Shown in pieces: positions 17,489-26,087 of a DNA stretch of 64,000 nucleotides. Numbering within the stretch: position 1 is the first letter of the stretch; each line of letters starts with the position of its first letter. The notes under the pieces were generated by a model. It was not told the DNA's origin, searched no databases, and worked only from the letters and a program-made list of their open reading frames with translations. The stretch spans positions 911,959 to 975,958 of the forward strand of contig NZ_JH584235.1 in assembly GCF_000241465.1 (NCBI RefSeq). The letters are read 5' to 3'. The position numbers were made by a program, and so were the translations under genes. The stretch is from Sphingomonas echinoides ATCC 14820. GTDB taxonomy: Bacteria; Pseudomonadota; Alphaproteobacteria; Sphingomonadales; Sphingomonadaceae.

Positions 17489-19371
17489 AGCCGCGAGATC
17501 GCCTCGACGGCGATCATCCGCGCCTCGCCCGACATGCCGACCGCGTGCAGCGCCGCCGTGATGCGATACACCGCCTCGGGCGAGACGCCGTGCCACTGCC
17601 GCGTCTGCATGCCGATCGCGGCGAGCAGCACCACCGTGCCGGGCTCATGCTCGCGCGCCGCCTTGGCGATCGACCGCGTCCAGCTATTCTCCTGCGCGAA
17701 CCGCAGCCCCAGCGCCTGCGCGCCGCGTTCGACTTCGGCACCCGACATCCGCCCCAGCCCCGCCATCGCGGCCAAGAACATGCGGCGCTTCAGGCCCTCG
17801 GCATCGTTCGTGCCCGAATAGGCGCTGACATCGCCATAGCTCAGCGATGGCATTGCCGGATCGATCAGCGTCAGCATCGCCCAGGCATTGCTGCCCCGCG
17901 CCGCCTTGTCGCGCCAGCGCAGCGCCGGAACATCCAGCCCCGCGCTCAGCATCGCGGCGACCAGCCGATCGATATCGGGCTGTTCCAGCGTCGTCGGAAT
18001 GCGCGCGGCGGCCCCGGCGGTCAGCACCAGCCGGGCGTAGCGGCCCTCCGCGCTCTTGGGTTCATCCCACAACCGCACCAGCGCATCCGCACGCGCCTTG
18101 GCATCTGGTCCCTCATAGGCCGCGCGCAAATCCCGCGCGATCCCGACCTGCGCGCCGCTCTGGTCGTCCCCGGCATCGATCGCGCTATAGAGATCGACCA
18201 GCGCGGCGCTCGACAGAATCCCGCGCGCGGCGGCCAGTTCGGCAACGGCAGCGCGCACCCGCGGGTCAAGCGTCGGTGACAGCGCCCGCCAGCCCTGCAC
18301 CGCGGGCGATGCGGTCGCCAGCAGCGAGTCGGGGATTTCCACCCCGGTCGCGGTGGCCATGCCGTACCGCCACGCGGTCAAATGATCGACGCTGTCCCAC
18401 TCGATCGTCACCGCTTGCCGACCGCTTTGCCCGGCACCCGCGACCTTTTGCGCCAGCAAAAAGTCGACGCCACCAGCAATGCCGGACTTGCGCGCTTGCG
18501 TCAGCAGCGGTTGCGCGCGTGCGGGCGTTCCCGACAAGCCTGCGCAGATCGCCCGCGCCATGATCCAGCCGCGTTCCTGGCCCAGCTCGGCTCCGGCCTC
18601 GGCCGCCGGGCACAACGCTGCCGCGTCCCCCGTCGCCAGCGCGGCCTGCATCGTCGCCTCGAACATCTTCGGCGTATAATCCTCGGTATCGACGGCTTGC
18701 GCCATCGCCCGCGCGGCGACCGATTCGCCCATGCGCGTCAGCAACCACGATCGTTCCGCCGCGAAATCGGCACCGTTCACGCCGCGCGGGGTATCGACCC
18801 GCGCCATCAGCGCGCGGCGCAGCGCAATCGACACCCAGCGCGAGGCGACCGGAGTGTTCAGCCGCTGCATCAACACTTCAAGAAAGCGCCCGTCGGCCTG
18901 GCCAAAGGCGTTCGGGCCCATCGCGCCTTCTGCAGGGCCCGCGACCCCGACCCGCGCCAGCGATCGGCGCGCGAACGACGGCATGTCGGCGCGCACAAAG
19001 GCGGCAAAGTCGGTGGGAGCCGGAGGCGTGGCACCGGGGCTCGGCGCAGCTATCGGCGTCGCATCGGGCGCGGGCAGCAAGGCCGGTGCCGTCGCTGGAA
19101 CCGACGCGGCAGGCGGCGGCACGGCTTGGCTCGGCTGCGCGGGGGCCTGCGGAACGGGCTTGGGCCGCGCCGCCGCTGGCGACGGGGCCGGCGTCGGATC
19201 GCCAAAGCCCGGCGGCAGGATCGATTCGGGGCGTTGCTGCCCCACCGCCGGAATCGCCAGCACCACCGCCAGTGCGGTGCCGAAGCGCAGGCCGATGGTC
19301 AGCTTGCGCGCGGCCGCGCCGGACACACCGCTACTTCTGGAGGTTCGCAAGCGGGACGGCCTTTTCGACAT
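17485..19371 (-). CDS. Exported protein of unknown function, proline/alanine-rich N-terminus
   Basis: Up to 628 residues; I do not recognise the family. After a signal-peptide-like segment (LTIGLRFGTALAVVLAIPAVG) come a Pro/Ala-rich low-complexity stretch (about residues 50-120) and a long helical region with TPR-like spacing but no clear repeats. Recurrent alpha-helices such as MFEATMQAALATGDAAALCPAAEAG suggest a solenoid. ATG 19371 overlaps the small membrane gene by 41 bp; GTG 19326, four bases after that gene ends, is an equally good start. Its stop overlaps xerD by 4 bp. It is probably periplasmic and co-expressed with xerD. Confidence 0.75.
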   Translation of the reverse strand: MSKRPSRLRTSRSSGVSGAAARKLTIGLRFGTALAVVLAIPAVGQQRPESILPPGFGDPTPAPSPAAARPKPVPQAPAQPSQAVPPPAASVPATAPALLPAPDATPIAAPSPGATPPAPTDFAAFVRADMPSFARRSLARVGVAGPAEGAMGPNAFGQADGRFLEVLMQRLNTPVASRWVSIALRRALMARVDTPRGVNGADFAAERSWLLTRMGESVAARAMAQAVDTEDYTPKMFEATMQAALATGDAAALCPAAEAGAELGQERGWIMARAICAGLSGTPARAQPLLTQARKSGIAGGVDFLLAQKVAGAGQSGRQAVTIEWDSVDHLTAWRYGMATATGVEIPDSLLATASPAVQGWRALSPTLDPRVRAAVAELAAARGILSSAALVDLYSAIDAGDDQSGAQVGIARDLRAAYEGPDAKARADALVRLWDEPKSAEGRYARLVLTAGAAARIPTTLEQPDIDRLVAAMLSAGLDVPALRWRDKAARGSNAWAMLTLIDPAMPSLSYGDVSAYSGTNDAEGLKRRMFLAAMAGLGRMSGAEVERGAQALGLRFAQENSWTRSIAKAAREHEPGTVVLLAAIGMQTRQWHGVSPEAVYRITAALHAVGMSGEARMIAVEAISRL

Positions 19372-19468
19372 GCTTCAGCGGCTTTTCGCGCGCGATCGAC
19401 GAGAGTCCGAACAGGACACCCACAACGACGACCACGATGACGAGGAGGATTACGAGCGAGCGGGACAT
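19331..19468 (-). CDS. Small single-pass membrane protein (45 residues)
   Basis: From ATG 19468 the frame encodes an N-terminal membrane helix (SLVILLVIVVVVVGVLFGL) and a short charged tail ending KAVPLANLQK. It runs into the 628-residue exported protein gene and is probably translated first in that operon. Function is unknown; it could be a membrane partner of its neighbour. It is too short for confident family assignment, but the clean transmembrane segment and operon position support a real gene. Confidence 0.65.
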   Translation of the reverse strand: MSRSLVILLVIVVVVVGVLFGLSSIAREKPLKHVEKAVPLANLQK

Positions 19469-19555
19469 GGGCCAGGACCTGTAACAGAACAATTTGGGCT
19501 GCGCCCGCAAGGCCTTTTGCCCGAGACGCCCGTGCGCTGTATAGCCCTCGCTTCG

Positions 19556-20110
19556 ATGTTGCAAAGCCCAGCCCCCACCCCACCCCAATCGCCGAAATGG
19601 ACCGGCCAGCCCATCGTGCTGGTTGGCCTCATGGGCGCTGGCAAATCCACCGTTGGCCGCCGCCTGGCGATTCGGCTTGGCCTGCCCTTTGTCGATGCCG
19701 ATACCGAGATCGAAACGGCAGCGGGGATGTCGATCCCCGATATCTTCGATCGCTTCGGCGAAGCCTATTTTCGCGACGGAGAACGCCGCGTGATCGCGCG
19801 GCTGATGGAAGGCCAAAAGCGCGTGATCGCCACGGGCGGCGGTGCCTTCGTCGACCCGCAGACGCGCGCGGCGATCCTGGATCGCGGCTATGCCATTTGG
19901 CTCGATGCCAAGCCGTCGGTGCTGGTCGAGCGCGTTTCGCGCCGCGATACGCGACCGCTGCTGCGCGGGCGCGATCCGCTGGCCGTGCTGGAAGAACTGG
20001 CGCGCGTCCGCAACCCGTTCTACGCGACCGCGCATCTGCGCGTCTCCAGCCATCGCGCGCCGCACGACGCCACCGTCAACGCCATTCTGAAGGCCCTCAA
20101 CCAACCATGA
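19556..20110 (+). CDS. aroK: Shikimate kinase
   Basis: 184 residues; phosphorylates shikimate with ATP in aromatic amino acid synthesis. The P-loop GLMGAGKSTVG (about 23-33), the shikimate-binding DADTEIE with FRDGERRV, the GGGAF loop, and the lid RDTRPLLRG are all present. ATG 19556 leaves a normal-length protein. It overlaps aroB by 4 bp (ATGA), the common aroK-aroB arrangement. Confidence 0.96.
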   Translation: MLQSPAPTPPQSPKWTGQPIVLVGLMGAGKSTVGRRLAIRLGLPFVDADTEIETAAGMSIPDIFDRFGEAYFRDGERRVIARLMEGQKRVIATGGGAFVDPQTRAAILDRGYAIWLDAKPSVLVERVSRRDTRPLLRGRDPLAVLEELARVRNPFYATAHLRVSSHRAPHDATVNAILKALNQP

Positions 20111-21207
20111 CGACCATTCCCGTTTCGCTGGGCGCGCGCAGTTACGATGTGGTGATCGAGGCCGGGCTGCTCGCCCGCGCCGCCGACTGGCTCGCGCCGC
20201 TCTCGCGCGGGCGGCGAATGGCGATCGTCACCGATGAGAACGTCCTGCCGCATCTGGCGACTGTTCAGGCCGCGCTGACCGCAGCGGGTGTCGCCAGCGA
20301 AGCGATCGTGCTGCCGCCGGGCGAATCGACCAAGAGCTGGGCGATGCTGGAGCATTTGACCGATCGCTTGCTCGAGCTCGGCGTCGAGCGCGGCGACCAT
20401 GTCGTGGCGCTGGGCGGCGGGGTGATCGGCGATCTTGTCGGCTTCGCGTGCAGCATCCTCAAGCGCGGCTGCGGCTTCGTGCAGATCCCGACGACCTTGC
20501 TCGCGCAGGTCGATTCGTCGGTGGGTGGCAAAACCGCGATCAACTCTAAGGCCGGCAAGAATCTGATTGGGGCGTTTCACCAGCCCGCGCTGGTGCTGAT
20601 CGACCCCAATGTGCTCGACACGCTGGCGGAGCGCCATGTCCGCGCGGGTTATGCCGAGGTCGTGAAATATGGCCTGATCGACGACCCTGATTTCTTCGGC
20701 TGGTGCGAAACCCATGCCGCCGCGCTGATCGAGGGCGATGCCGATGCCCGGCTCTATGCCATCGCGCATTCGGTCGCCGCAAAGGCGCGGATCGTCGCAG
20801 AGGACGAACGCGAGACGACCGGTGCGCGGGCGCTGCTCAATCTTGGCCATACCTTCGGCCATGCGCTTGAGGCGGAAGCGGGCTTTTCCGACCGGCTGCT
20901 GCACGGCGAAGGCGTCGCGGCGGGGATGGCGCTGGCCTATGGCTATTCGGCCGCGCGTGGGCTTGCACCGCAGGGCGATGCCGATCGCGTCGCCGCGCAC
21001 CTCCGCGCGATCGGCCTGCCCGATGGCACGGCGGCGGCGGGCATCACCGCCGATGGCGAAACGCTGATCGCGCACATGCTGCACGACAAGAAGATGGATG
21101 CGGGCACCCTGCCCTTCCTGCTGGCGCGTGGGATTGGCGGCACCTTCCTCGATAAATCGGTCGATCTGGCGGACGTGCGCGCGTTTCTGGATCAAGCGGC
21201 CGCCTGA
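20107..21207 (+). CDS. aroB: 3-dehydroquinate synthase
   Basis: 366 residues; converts DAHP to 3-dehydroquinate using NAD and zinc. NAD-binding features include GGGVIGDLVGFAC and QIPTTLLAQVDSSVGGKTAIN. Zinc ligands fall in AEVVKYG (Glu), LNLGHTFGHALE (His) and LLHGEGVAAGM (His). It is translationally coupled to aroK and followed without a gap by a DUF2256 gene. Confidence 0.97.
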   Translation: MTTIPVSLGARSYDVVIEAGLLARAADWLAPLSRGRRMAIVTDENVLPHLATVQAALTAAGVASEAIVLPPGESTKSWAMLEHLTDRLLELGVERGDHVVALGGGVIGDLVGFACSILKRGCGFVQIPTTLLAQVDSSVGGKTAINSKAGKNLIGAFHQPALVLIDPNVLDTLAERHVRAGYAEVVKYGLIDDPDFFGWCETHAAALIEGDADARLYAIAHSVAAKARIVAEDERETTGARALLNLGHTFGHALEAEAGFSDRLLHGEGVAAGMALAYGYSAARGLAPQGDADRVAAHLRAIGLPDGTAAAGITADGETLIAHMLHDKKMDAGTLPFLLARGIGGTFLDKSVDLADVRAFLDQAAA

Positions 21208-21360
21208 ATGCCGAACGGCGTCGCCAAGACCAACTTGCCCGAAAAGACCTGCCCGGTCTGTCAGCGCCCGTTTGCCTGGCGCAAGAAATGGGCGCGCGAC
21301 TGGGACAGCGTCGTTTATTGCTCCGAACGCTGCAAGCGCGCGCGGATCAGCGCCGTTTGA
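21208..21360 (+). CDS. DUF2256 domain small cysteine-rich protein
   Basis: 50 residues starting at the base after the aroB stop. Two Cys pairs ([14 protein letters not shown] and [10 protein letters not shown]) make a zinc-finger-like fold characteristic of DUF2256. Function of the family is not known; position suggests co-transcription with aroK-aroB. The 3' end overlaps the convergent transporter gene by 14 bp. Confidence 0.88.
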   Translation: MPNGVAKTNLPEKTCPVCQRPFAWRKKWARDWDSVVYCSERCKRARISAV

Positions 21361-22597
21361 GTAAGGCCAGGCCGCCCAGGCTCAGCACGCCCGCCGCGAC
21401 CAGATAAGCCCCGACCAGGCCCAGCCCACCGCGCGCGGCCAGCGCTTGCGCCGCGATCGGGGCGAGCGCGCCGCCGAGGATTCCGCCAAGATTGAAGGTG
21501 ATCGACACCCCGGTATAGCGCACCCCGGCGTCGAACAGCGACGGCAACCAGCCGCCGAGCGGGCCGTAAGCAAAGCCCATCGCGAACAGCGACAAAGCGA
21601 GCCACGCAAACACCACCCAGAGCGATGCAGACCCCAACATCGTCCCCATCAGCAGGCCCGAGACGACGCAACCGACAAAACCCCAGCGCAACATCGCGGT
21701 CGCGCCGAACCGGTCGGCCAGCGTGCAGGACACGATGACGCCGGCCGCAAGGAACAGGATCGCGCCAAGCTCCAGCGCCAGAAACGCCTGCCGCCCATGG
21801 CCGAGCGTGGTGGTGCCGTAACTGAGCGCGAACGCCGTCGTCAGATAGAAGAGCGCAAAACACGCGACCACGCCGACCGTGCCCGCCACCGTCGCGCGCA
21901 AATGCATGCGGAAGAGTTCGGCAATCGGGACTTTGGGCAGCGCATCGTGCGCGGCGGCTTCGCGGAAGGCGGGCGTCTCGGTCAGCTTCAGCCGCACCCA
22001 CAAGCCAAGCAGCACCAGCACCGCGCTCGCCAAGAACGGCACGCGCCAGCCCCAATCGCGAAACTGCTGGTCGGTGAGCGTCGCTCCCAGCAGCAGGAAG
22101 AAGCCGTTGGCGGCGATAAACCCGACCGGCGCGCCGAGTGGTGGAAACATGCCCCAGCGATTTTCCTGACCCCTGGGCGCATTCTCGACCGCAAGCAGCG
22201 ACGCCCCGCCCCATTCGCCGCCCAGCCCGAGCCCCTGCCCGAAGCGCAACAGACACAGCAGCGAGGGGGCGACCCAGCCGATCTGCGCATAGGTCGGCAG
22301 GAACGCGATCGCGACGGTCGACCCGCCCATCAGCATCAGCGAGGCGACCAGCGTCGACTTGCGCCCGAGCCGGTCACCGAAATGCCCGAACACCGCCGCC
22401 CCCAGCGGCCGCGCGAAGAAGGCGAGGCCGAAACTGGCATAAGAGGCGAGCAACTGCACCGCCGGATCGTCCGCAGGGAAGAAGAGCGGGCCGAACACCA
22501 AGGCGGCGGCGGTCGCGTAGATATAGAAATCGTAGAATTCGACCGAGGTGCCGATCAGGCTGGCAAGCAGGATGCGGCGGGTCGAGGCGCTGGTCAT
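21347..22597 (-). CDS. MFS transporter, metabolite:H+ symporter (MHS) family
   Basis: A 416-residue, twelve-helix permease. The N-terminus [20 protein letters not shown] and the loop [13 protein letters not shown] are diagnostic of the MHS family (ProP, KgtP, ShiA). A second RXXXR-type loop, [11 protein letters not shown], lies mid-protein. Substrates of this family are osmolytes, dicarboxylates or shikimate. Being next to aroK-aroB makes shikimate an idea only, because the gene is convergent with them. It is a little shorter than most MHS members. Confidence 0.88.
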   Translation of the reverse strand: MTSASTRRILLASLIGTSVEFYDFYIYATAAALVFGPLFFPADDPAVQLLASYASFGLAFFARPLGAAVFGHFGDRLGRKSTLVASLMLMGGSTVAIAFLPTYAQIGWVAPSLLCLLRFGQGLGLGGEWGGASLLAVENAPRGQENRWGMFPPLGAPVGFIAANGFFLLLGATLTDQQFRDWGWRVPFLASAVLVLLGLWVRLKLTETPAFREAAAHDALPKVPIAELFRMHLRATVAGTVGVVACFALFYLTTAFALSYGTTTLGHGRQAFLALELGAILFLAAGVIVSCTLADRFGATAMLRWGFVGCVVSGLLMGTMLGSASLWVVFAWLALSLFAMGFAYGPLGGWLPSLFDAGVRYTGVSITFNLGGILGGALAPIAAQALAARGGLGLVGAYLVAAGVLSLGGLALLKRR

Positions 22598-22652
22598 CCG
22601 CCGTCCCTATCGTGCTTGTCGTTTCGTGTCGAAGGGGCGGATGAAGAGCGCA

Positions 22653-22750
22653 CCGTCACCCCGGCCTCGTGCCGGGGTCCACCGGGATACGAGAGGATCG
22701 ATCGCAGAAAACGCGGCACAGTGGATGCCGGGACACGCCCGGCATGACGG
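22653..22750. repeat. Dispersed palindromic repeat, copy 1
   Basis: About 98 bp beginning CCGTCACCCCGGCC and ending GGCATGACGG, with GTGCCGGGGTCCACCGG near the left end and GTGGATGCCGGGACA near the right. The ends are inverted relative to each other (GTCACCCCGGC against the GCCCGGCATGAC side). A second copy lies at 45488-45584. It is intergenic, a REP-like element. Confidence 0.8.
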
Positions 22751-22773
22751 GACGCGCTCCGCCAAAGCGTCCG

Positions 22774-22950
22774 TCACACCGCTGGACGCGGCACGCGCTT
22801 GCCCTTGGTCCGGCTGGTCAAATGAAACGCACCGCAGCGATCGCAACGGTAGGGGCGCAACACAAGGCCACTTGCCTGTGCCTGGGATAGCGCCGCCTGT
22901 TCACTCCCGAATCGCATTTTTCTGGCGCAGGTACTCAGCTTAGTGCGCAT
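22774..22950 (-). CDS. Small zinc-ribbon-like protein (58 residues)
   Basis: Read on the minus strand from ATG 22950 to TGA 22774-22776, in what otherwise looks like a gene-free gap. The protein has Cys8, then a KMRFGSEQAALSQAQ helix and a YRCDRCGAFHLTSR motif with Cys36, Cys39 and His43, which could bind zinc. The CDRC...WH-like ending followed by LTSR is a pattern I associate with small conserved bacterial proteins of unknown role. No strong ribosome site is seen. It sits between the dispersed repeat and the phosphatase gene. Confidence 0.65.
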   Translation of the reverse strand: MRTKLSTCARKMRFGSEQAALSQAQASGLVLRPYRCDRCGAFHLTSRTKGKRVPRPAV

Positions 22951-22963
22951 CTGTACCCAGAAA

Positions 22964-23464
22964 CTATCGTTTTAATACAGGCTGATAATCGCGCCCAGCA
23001 TAACGATGCGGGGCCTCGACCAGCGCCTGCTCGCCGATGAAGTCGGCCCATACCCCACCCGGTTGCCAAACCGTGTCGAGCAGCGCGCGTGCCGCGCTGG
23101 CGTCGCCGCCGACGCGGTCGCGCTGATAGCGGTACAGGAACGCCGTCACGCGCGCGTTGACGATGCAATGGACGTGGACGGGCGTGTCCGGCAGCGCGTC
23201 GAGCACAGCGCAGAACCGATCGAAATCGGCCTCGGTCGGGTGATCGAAATCGACCGGAATGTGGATGTAGCGCATGCCCAGATCACTGACGGTCGCGGCC
23301 TCGTCAGGCAGCGCGCGCGGATGGCTATGCAGTCCGAGATTGATGATGTGGGTGACGCCCAGCGCTTGGATTTCCGCCAGTTGCGCGGCGCTCGGCTGGC
23401 CCGAGGTGGTGATACGCGCGTCGAAGCGGCGCCAGTTGAGGATCGTATCCGGGTCCGTCATCAT
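22964..23464 (-). CDS. Protein tyrosine phosphatase family protein
   Basis: 166 residues (a second ATG three bases in gives 165). A dual-specificity-phosphatase-like fold with the active loop VHCIVNARVTAF. Cys and Arg are placed as in the short CX4R loop of DUF442-type phosphatases, and the general acid may be Asp in PVDFDHPTEAD. Substrate unknown. It ends the same-strand run of the DUF423 and antiporter genes, 15 bp downstream of DUF423. Confidence 0.78.
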   Translation of the reverse strand: MMTDPDTILNWRRFDARITTSGQPSAAQLAEIQALGVTHIINLGLHSHPRALPDEAATVSDLGMRYIHIPVDFDHPTEADFDRFCAVLDALPDTPVHVHCIVNARVTAFLYRYQRDRVGGDASAARALLDTVWQPGGVWADFIGEQALVEAPHRYAGRDYQPVLKR

Positions 23465-23479
23465 GCCGCCCCTCTTGGC

Positions 23480-23812
23480 TCAACCTCGCGCGGCAGCCCA
23501 TGCCAGCCACAACCACCCGGCAATCAACAACAAGCCCCCGATCGGCGTGATCGCGCCGAGCCAGCGGGGGGCCCCCAGCGCCATCAGATACAGCGTCGCG
23601 GCGAACAGCGCACCGCCGCTGAGGAACAGCCAGGCCGGTCCGCGCGCGTCCATGCGCCATGCCACCAGCGCCACCACGGCGTGGATCAATTGGTAATGTG
23701 CGCCGGTCTTCAGCCATTCTGCGCCTTGTCCGCTAGCACCATGCGCCCCAAACGCCCCCGCGCCCACGGCGATTGCGCCCGAAAGCGCCGCGAACAGCCC
23801 AATCCAGTTCAT
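23480..23812 (-). CDS. DUF423 family small membrane protein
   Basis: 110 residues with four hydrophobic segments. The N-terminal GAIAVGAGAFGAHG motif and the TGAHYQLIHAVVAL segment are the DUF423 (YgdD-like) signature. It is an inner membrane protein of unknown function. Its start overlaps the stop of the antiporter gene by 4 bp. Confidence 0.9.
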   Translation of the reverse strand: MNWIGLFAALSGAIAVGAGAFGAHGASGQGAEWLKTGAHYQLIHAVVALVAWRMDARGPAWLFLSGGALFAATLYLMALGAPRWLGAITPIGGLLLIAGWLWLAWAAARG

Positions 23813-25566
23813 CCCGCTTGCTCCTCGCTCAGCCCGGCGCGCTGATCCTGCGTGATCATGATACCGCGCGCCGCGCGAATGTCGCCCGTCTCGGACTGCA
23901 CGCGCAGCCGCTCCTTGTCGTTGCGGCGATAGGTTTCCTCGGTACGGTCGATCTCGGCCTGATCGACGCCGATGCTTTCCAGCGCCATGCGGCCCATCTT
24001 CACCGCCGATTCGAGCACTTCGCGCACCACGCCATCGACCGGGGAGCCCTTCAGCTTGATCACCGCGCGGCGATCGAAGGCGCGCACATAGATCGACGCG
24101 TTGGGAAAGGCGTTGTGAACGCCGGTTACGAGATCGGGCGAAAGCTGGTCACCATCCATGCAGAACAGGATCAACTCTGCCTCGCCCGCGCCCGCCTGAC
24201 GCAGCAAGTCGAGCCGCGTGCCGTCACCATAATAGACCTTGGCCCCGAAATCGCTGGCGACATCGATCATCTCGATATCGGTGTCGATCAGCGTCACCGG
24301 TACGCCCTGCGCGATCAGCATTTGCGCCACCGTCTGGCCGAAGCGGCCATAGCCGACGATCAGCGCATTGGCACCATCGGCCTTAGGACCATCGCGCTCG
24401 CCCGCGACGATCGGCTCTTCGCGGATGCGCTGGGTGATCATCATCAGGAACGGCGTCGTCGCCATCGACAGCGTGACGATCGCGCCGAACAGGCTCGCCG
24501 CCTCGGGCGCGATTAGGAAGGCGCGCTGGGCTTGCGCGAACAGCACGAAACCGAACTCGCCGCCCTGGCTGAGCAACAGGCCGAGCGCGAGTGCTGCACG
24601 CCACTTCATCTTGAAGGCCATGCCGATGCCGAAGATGATCACCGCCTTGGTCGCGATCAGCGCCAGCGCCATGCCGATCACGAAGAAGGGCCGCTCGGCA
24701 ATGGCGTGCAGATCGAGCATCATGCCGACCGCGAGGAAGAACAGGCCGAGCAGGATCGAGCGGAACGGCTCGACATCGGCTTCCAGCTCATGGCGATACG
24801 GGCTGTCCGCCAGCATCACGCCCGCGACGAACGCGCCCAGTGCCGTGGACAGGCCAAGCGCCTCCATGATCGCAGCCGCACCGATGACCGTGAACAAGGC
24901 GGCGAACACGAACATCTCGCGCTCCCCCAAATTGCCGATGATGCGGAAGAGCGGGCGCAGCAGGAAGCGCCCGGCCAGCACCAACCCGGCCACCGCCAGC
25001 ACCGTCGACAGGAACAATTGCCAGCCCGGCGGTCCATGCGCATCCGCAGGATTGCGCGACAACACCGTCACCAGCGTGATCAAGGGCACGATCGACAGAT
25101 CCTGGAACAACAGGATCGAAAAGGCCCGTTCGCCAAAGGGCGTGCGCAAGCGACCGGCCGATTGCAGCATCGGCAGCACCTGCGCGGTCGAGGACAGCGC
25201 CAGCGGAAGGCCGAGCACCAAAGCCGCCGACCAGGAGAAATGCACCGCTGCGACAAGGCCGGTGACCGCCAGCCCGCACAACACCACCTGCAACAGCCCG
25301 AGCCCGAAGATCTCCTTCTTGAGCGCCCATAACCGCGACGGATTGAGCTCCAGCCCGACGATGAACAGCAGCAGCGTGATGCCGAGTTCGGCGACGCCGA
25401 TCTTGGATTCGGCATTGCCGACCAGATGCAGCACTTGCGGCCCGACGACCGCGCCCGCGACGAGATAGCCGAGCGTCGCCCCCAGGCCGAAACGGCGGAA
25501 GATCAGGACGAAAACGAGCGCAAAGCCGCCGAGGATGACGCCATCGAGCAGCAGCGACTGGCTCAT
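23809..25566 (-). CDS. CPA2-type monovalent cation/proton antiporter with RCK domain (KefB/C-like)
   Basis: 585 residues. The N-terminal part holds about twelve membrane helices (LGYLVAGAVVGP, GLELNPSRLWAL, ALSSTAQVLPML). A cytoplasmic TrkA-N/RCK domain follows at about 390-520, with the nucleotide-binding ALIVGYGRFGQTVAQML and later YYGDGTRLDLL. Such proteins exchange K+ (or Na+) for protons and are gated by nucleotide or glutathione adducts. A GST gene lies about 3.4 kb away. The gene overlaps the Fe-S scaffold and DUF423 genes at either end, so all are one operon. Confidence 0.9.
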   Translation of the reverse strand: MSQSLLLDGVILGGFALVFVLIFRRFGLGATLGYLVAGAVVGPQVLHLVGNAESKIGVAELGITLLLFIVGLELNPSRLWALKKEIFGLGLLQVVLCGLAVTGLVAAVHFSWSAALVLGLPLALSSTAQVLPMLQSAGRLRTPFGERAFSILLFQDLSIVPLITLVTVLSRNPADAHGPPGWQLFLSTVLAVAGLVLAGRFLLRPLFRIIGNLGEREMFVFAALFTVIGAAAIMEALGLSTALGAFVAGVMLADSPYRHELEADVEPFRSILLGLFFLAVGMMLDLHAIAERPFFVIGMALALIATKAVIIFGIGMAFKMKWRAALALGLLLSQGGEFGFVLFAQAQRAFLIAPEAASLFGAIVTLSMATTPFLMMITQRIREEPIVAGERDGPKADGANALIVGYGRFGQTVAQMLIAQGVPVTLIDTDIEMIDVASDFGAKVYYGDGTRLDLLRQAGAGEAELILFCMDGDQLSPDLVTGVHNAFPNASIYVRAFDRRAVIKLKGSPVDGVVREVLESAVKMGRMALESIGVDQAEIDRTEETYRRNDKERLRVQSETGDIRAARGIMITQDQRAGLSEEQAG

Positions 25567-25997
25567 GCGGGGGCCTTTGCGGCGGCAGCGGCGCTCGCTT
25601 CGGCAGCCGCCTCAAAAGCGAGCCGGATCGAGGCGTGGCGTGCGCTGTGCGGCAGCGCGGGCGTGAACAGTTCGAAGCCCGGCCAATCGGGCAAAGGCCC
25701 CTGCCCCGCCAGCCACGCGGCCAACGCATCGCGCGCCGCCGCAATCTCCGCCGCGGACTTGCCGATGACCGCCGCGCCCATCAGCGACGACGAGGCTTGA
25801 CCGAGCGCACAGGCGCGCACCAGCAGGCCGAGGTCGGACACGCGCCCCTCGGCGTCGACATTGATATCGACCGTCACGCGGCTGCCGCAGATCGGCGAGC
25901 GTTTTTCCGAGGTGGCCATCGGATCGGGCAAGCGGTGATGATGCGGAATGGTGGCGGCGAGCCGCAGGATTTCGGTATTGTAGAGCGGCGCGTTCAT
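25563..25997 (-). CDS. Iron-sulfur cluster assembly scaffold-like protein (NifU/IscU N-type)
   Basis: 144 residues from ATG 25997. The IscU-like motifs MNAPLYNTEILRLAATI, SPICGSRVTVDINVD and VRACALGQASSSLM are clear, with Cys in the first two conserved sites. The third conserved Cys of active scaffolds is replaced in the HSARHASIRLAF region, as in a subgroup of alphaproteobacterial homologues, so cluster assembly is not assured. The C-terminus is an Ala-rich tail. It overlaps the antiporter start. Confidence 0.78.
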   Translation of the reverse strand: MNAPLYNTEILRLAATIPHHHRLPDPMATSEKRSPICGSRVTVDINVDAEGRVSDLGLLVRACALGQASSSLMGAAVIGKSAAEIAAARDALAAWLAGQGPLPDWPGFELFTPALPHSARHASIRLAFEAAAEASAAAAAKAPA

Positions 25998-26087
25998 GCA
26001 GCGGATGTAGGGCATGCCGGGGGATTCGTCACCCCGCCGAAGGTATGTTCTCCTCGTTCCCGTTCGACGACGGGCGGGGAAAAGCGC

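Noticed and set aside
18731..19555. N-terminal extension of shikimate kinase
   Set aside because: The upstream part is antisense to the exported protein gene; homology begins at ATG 19556.
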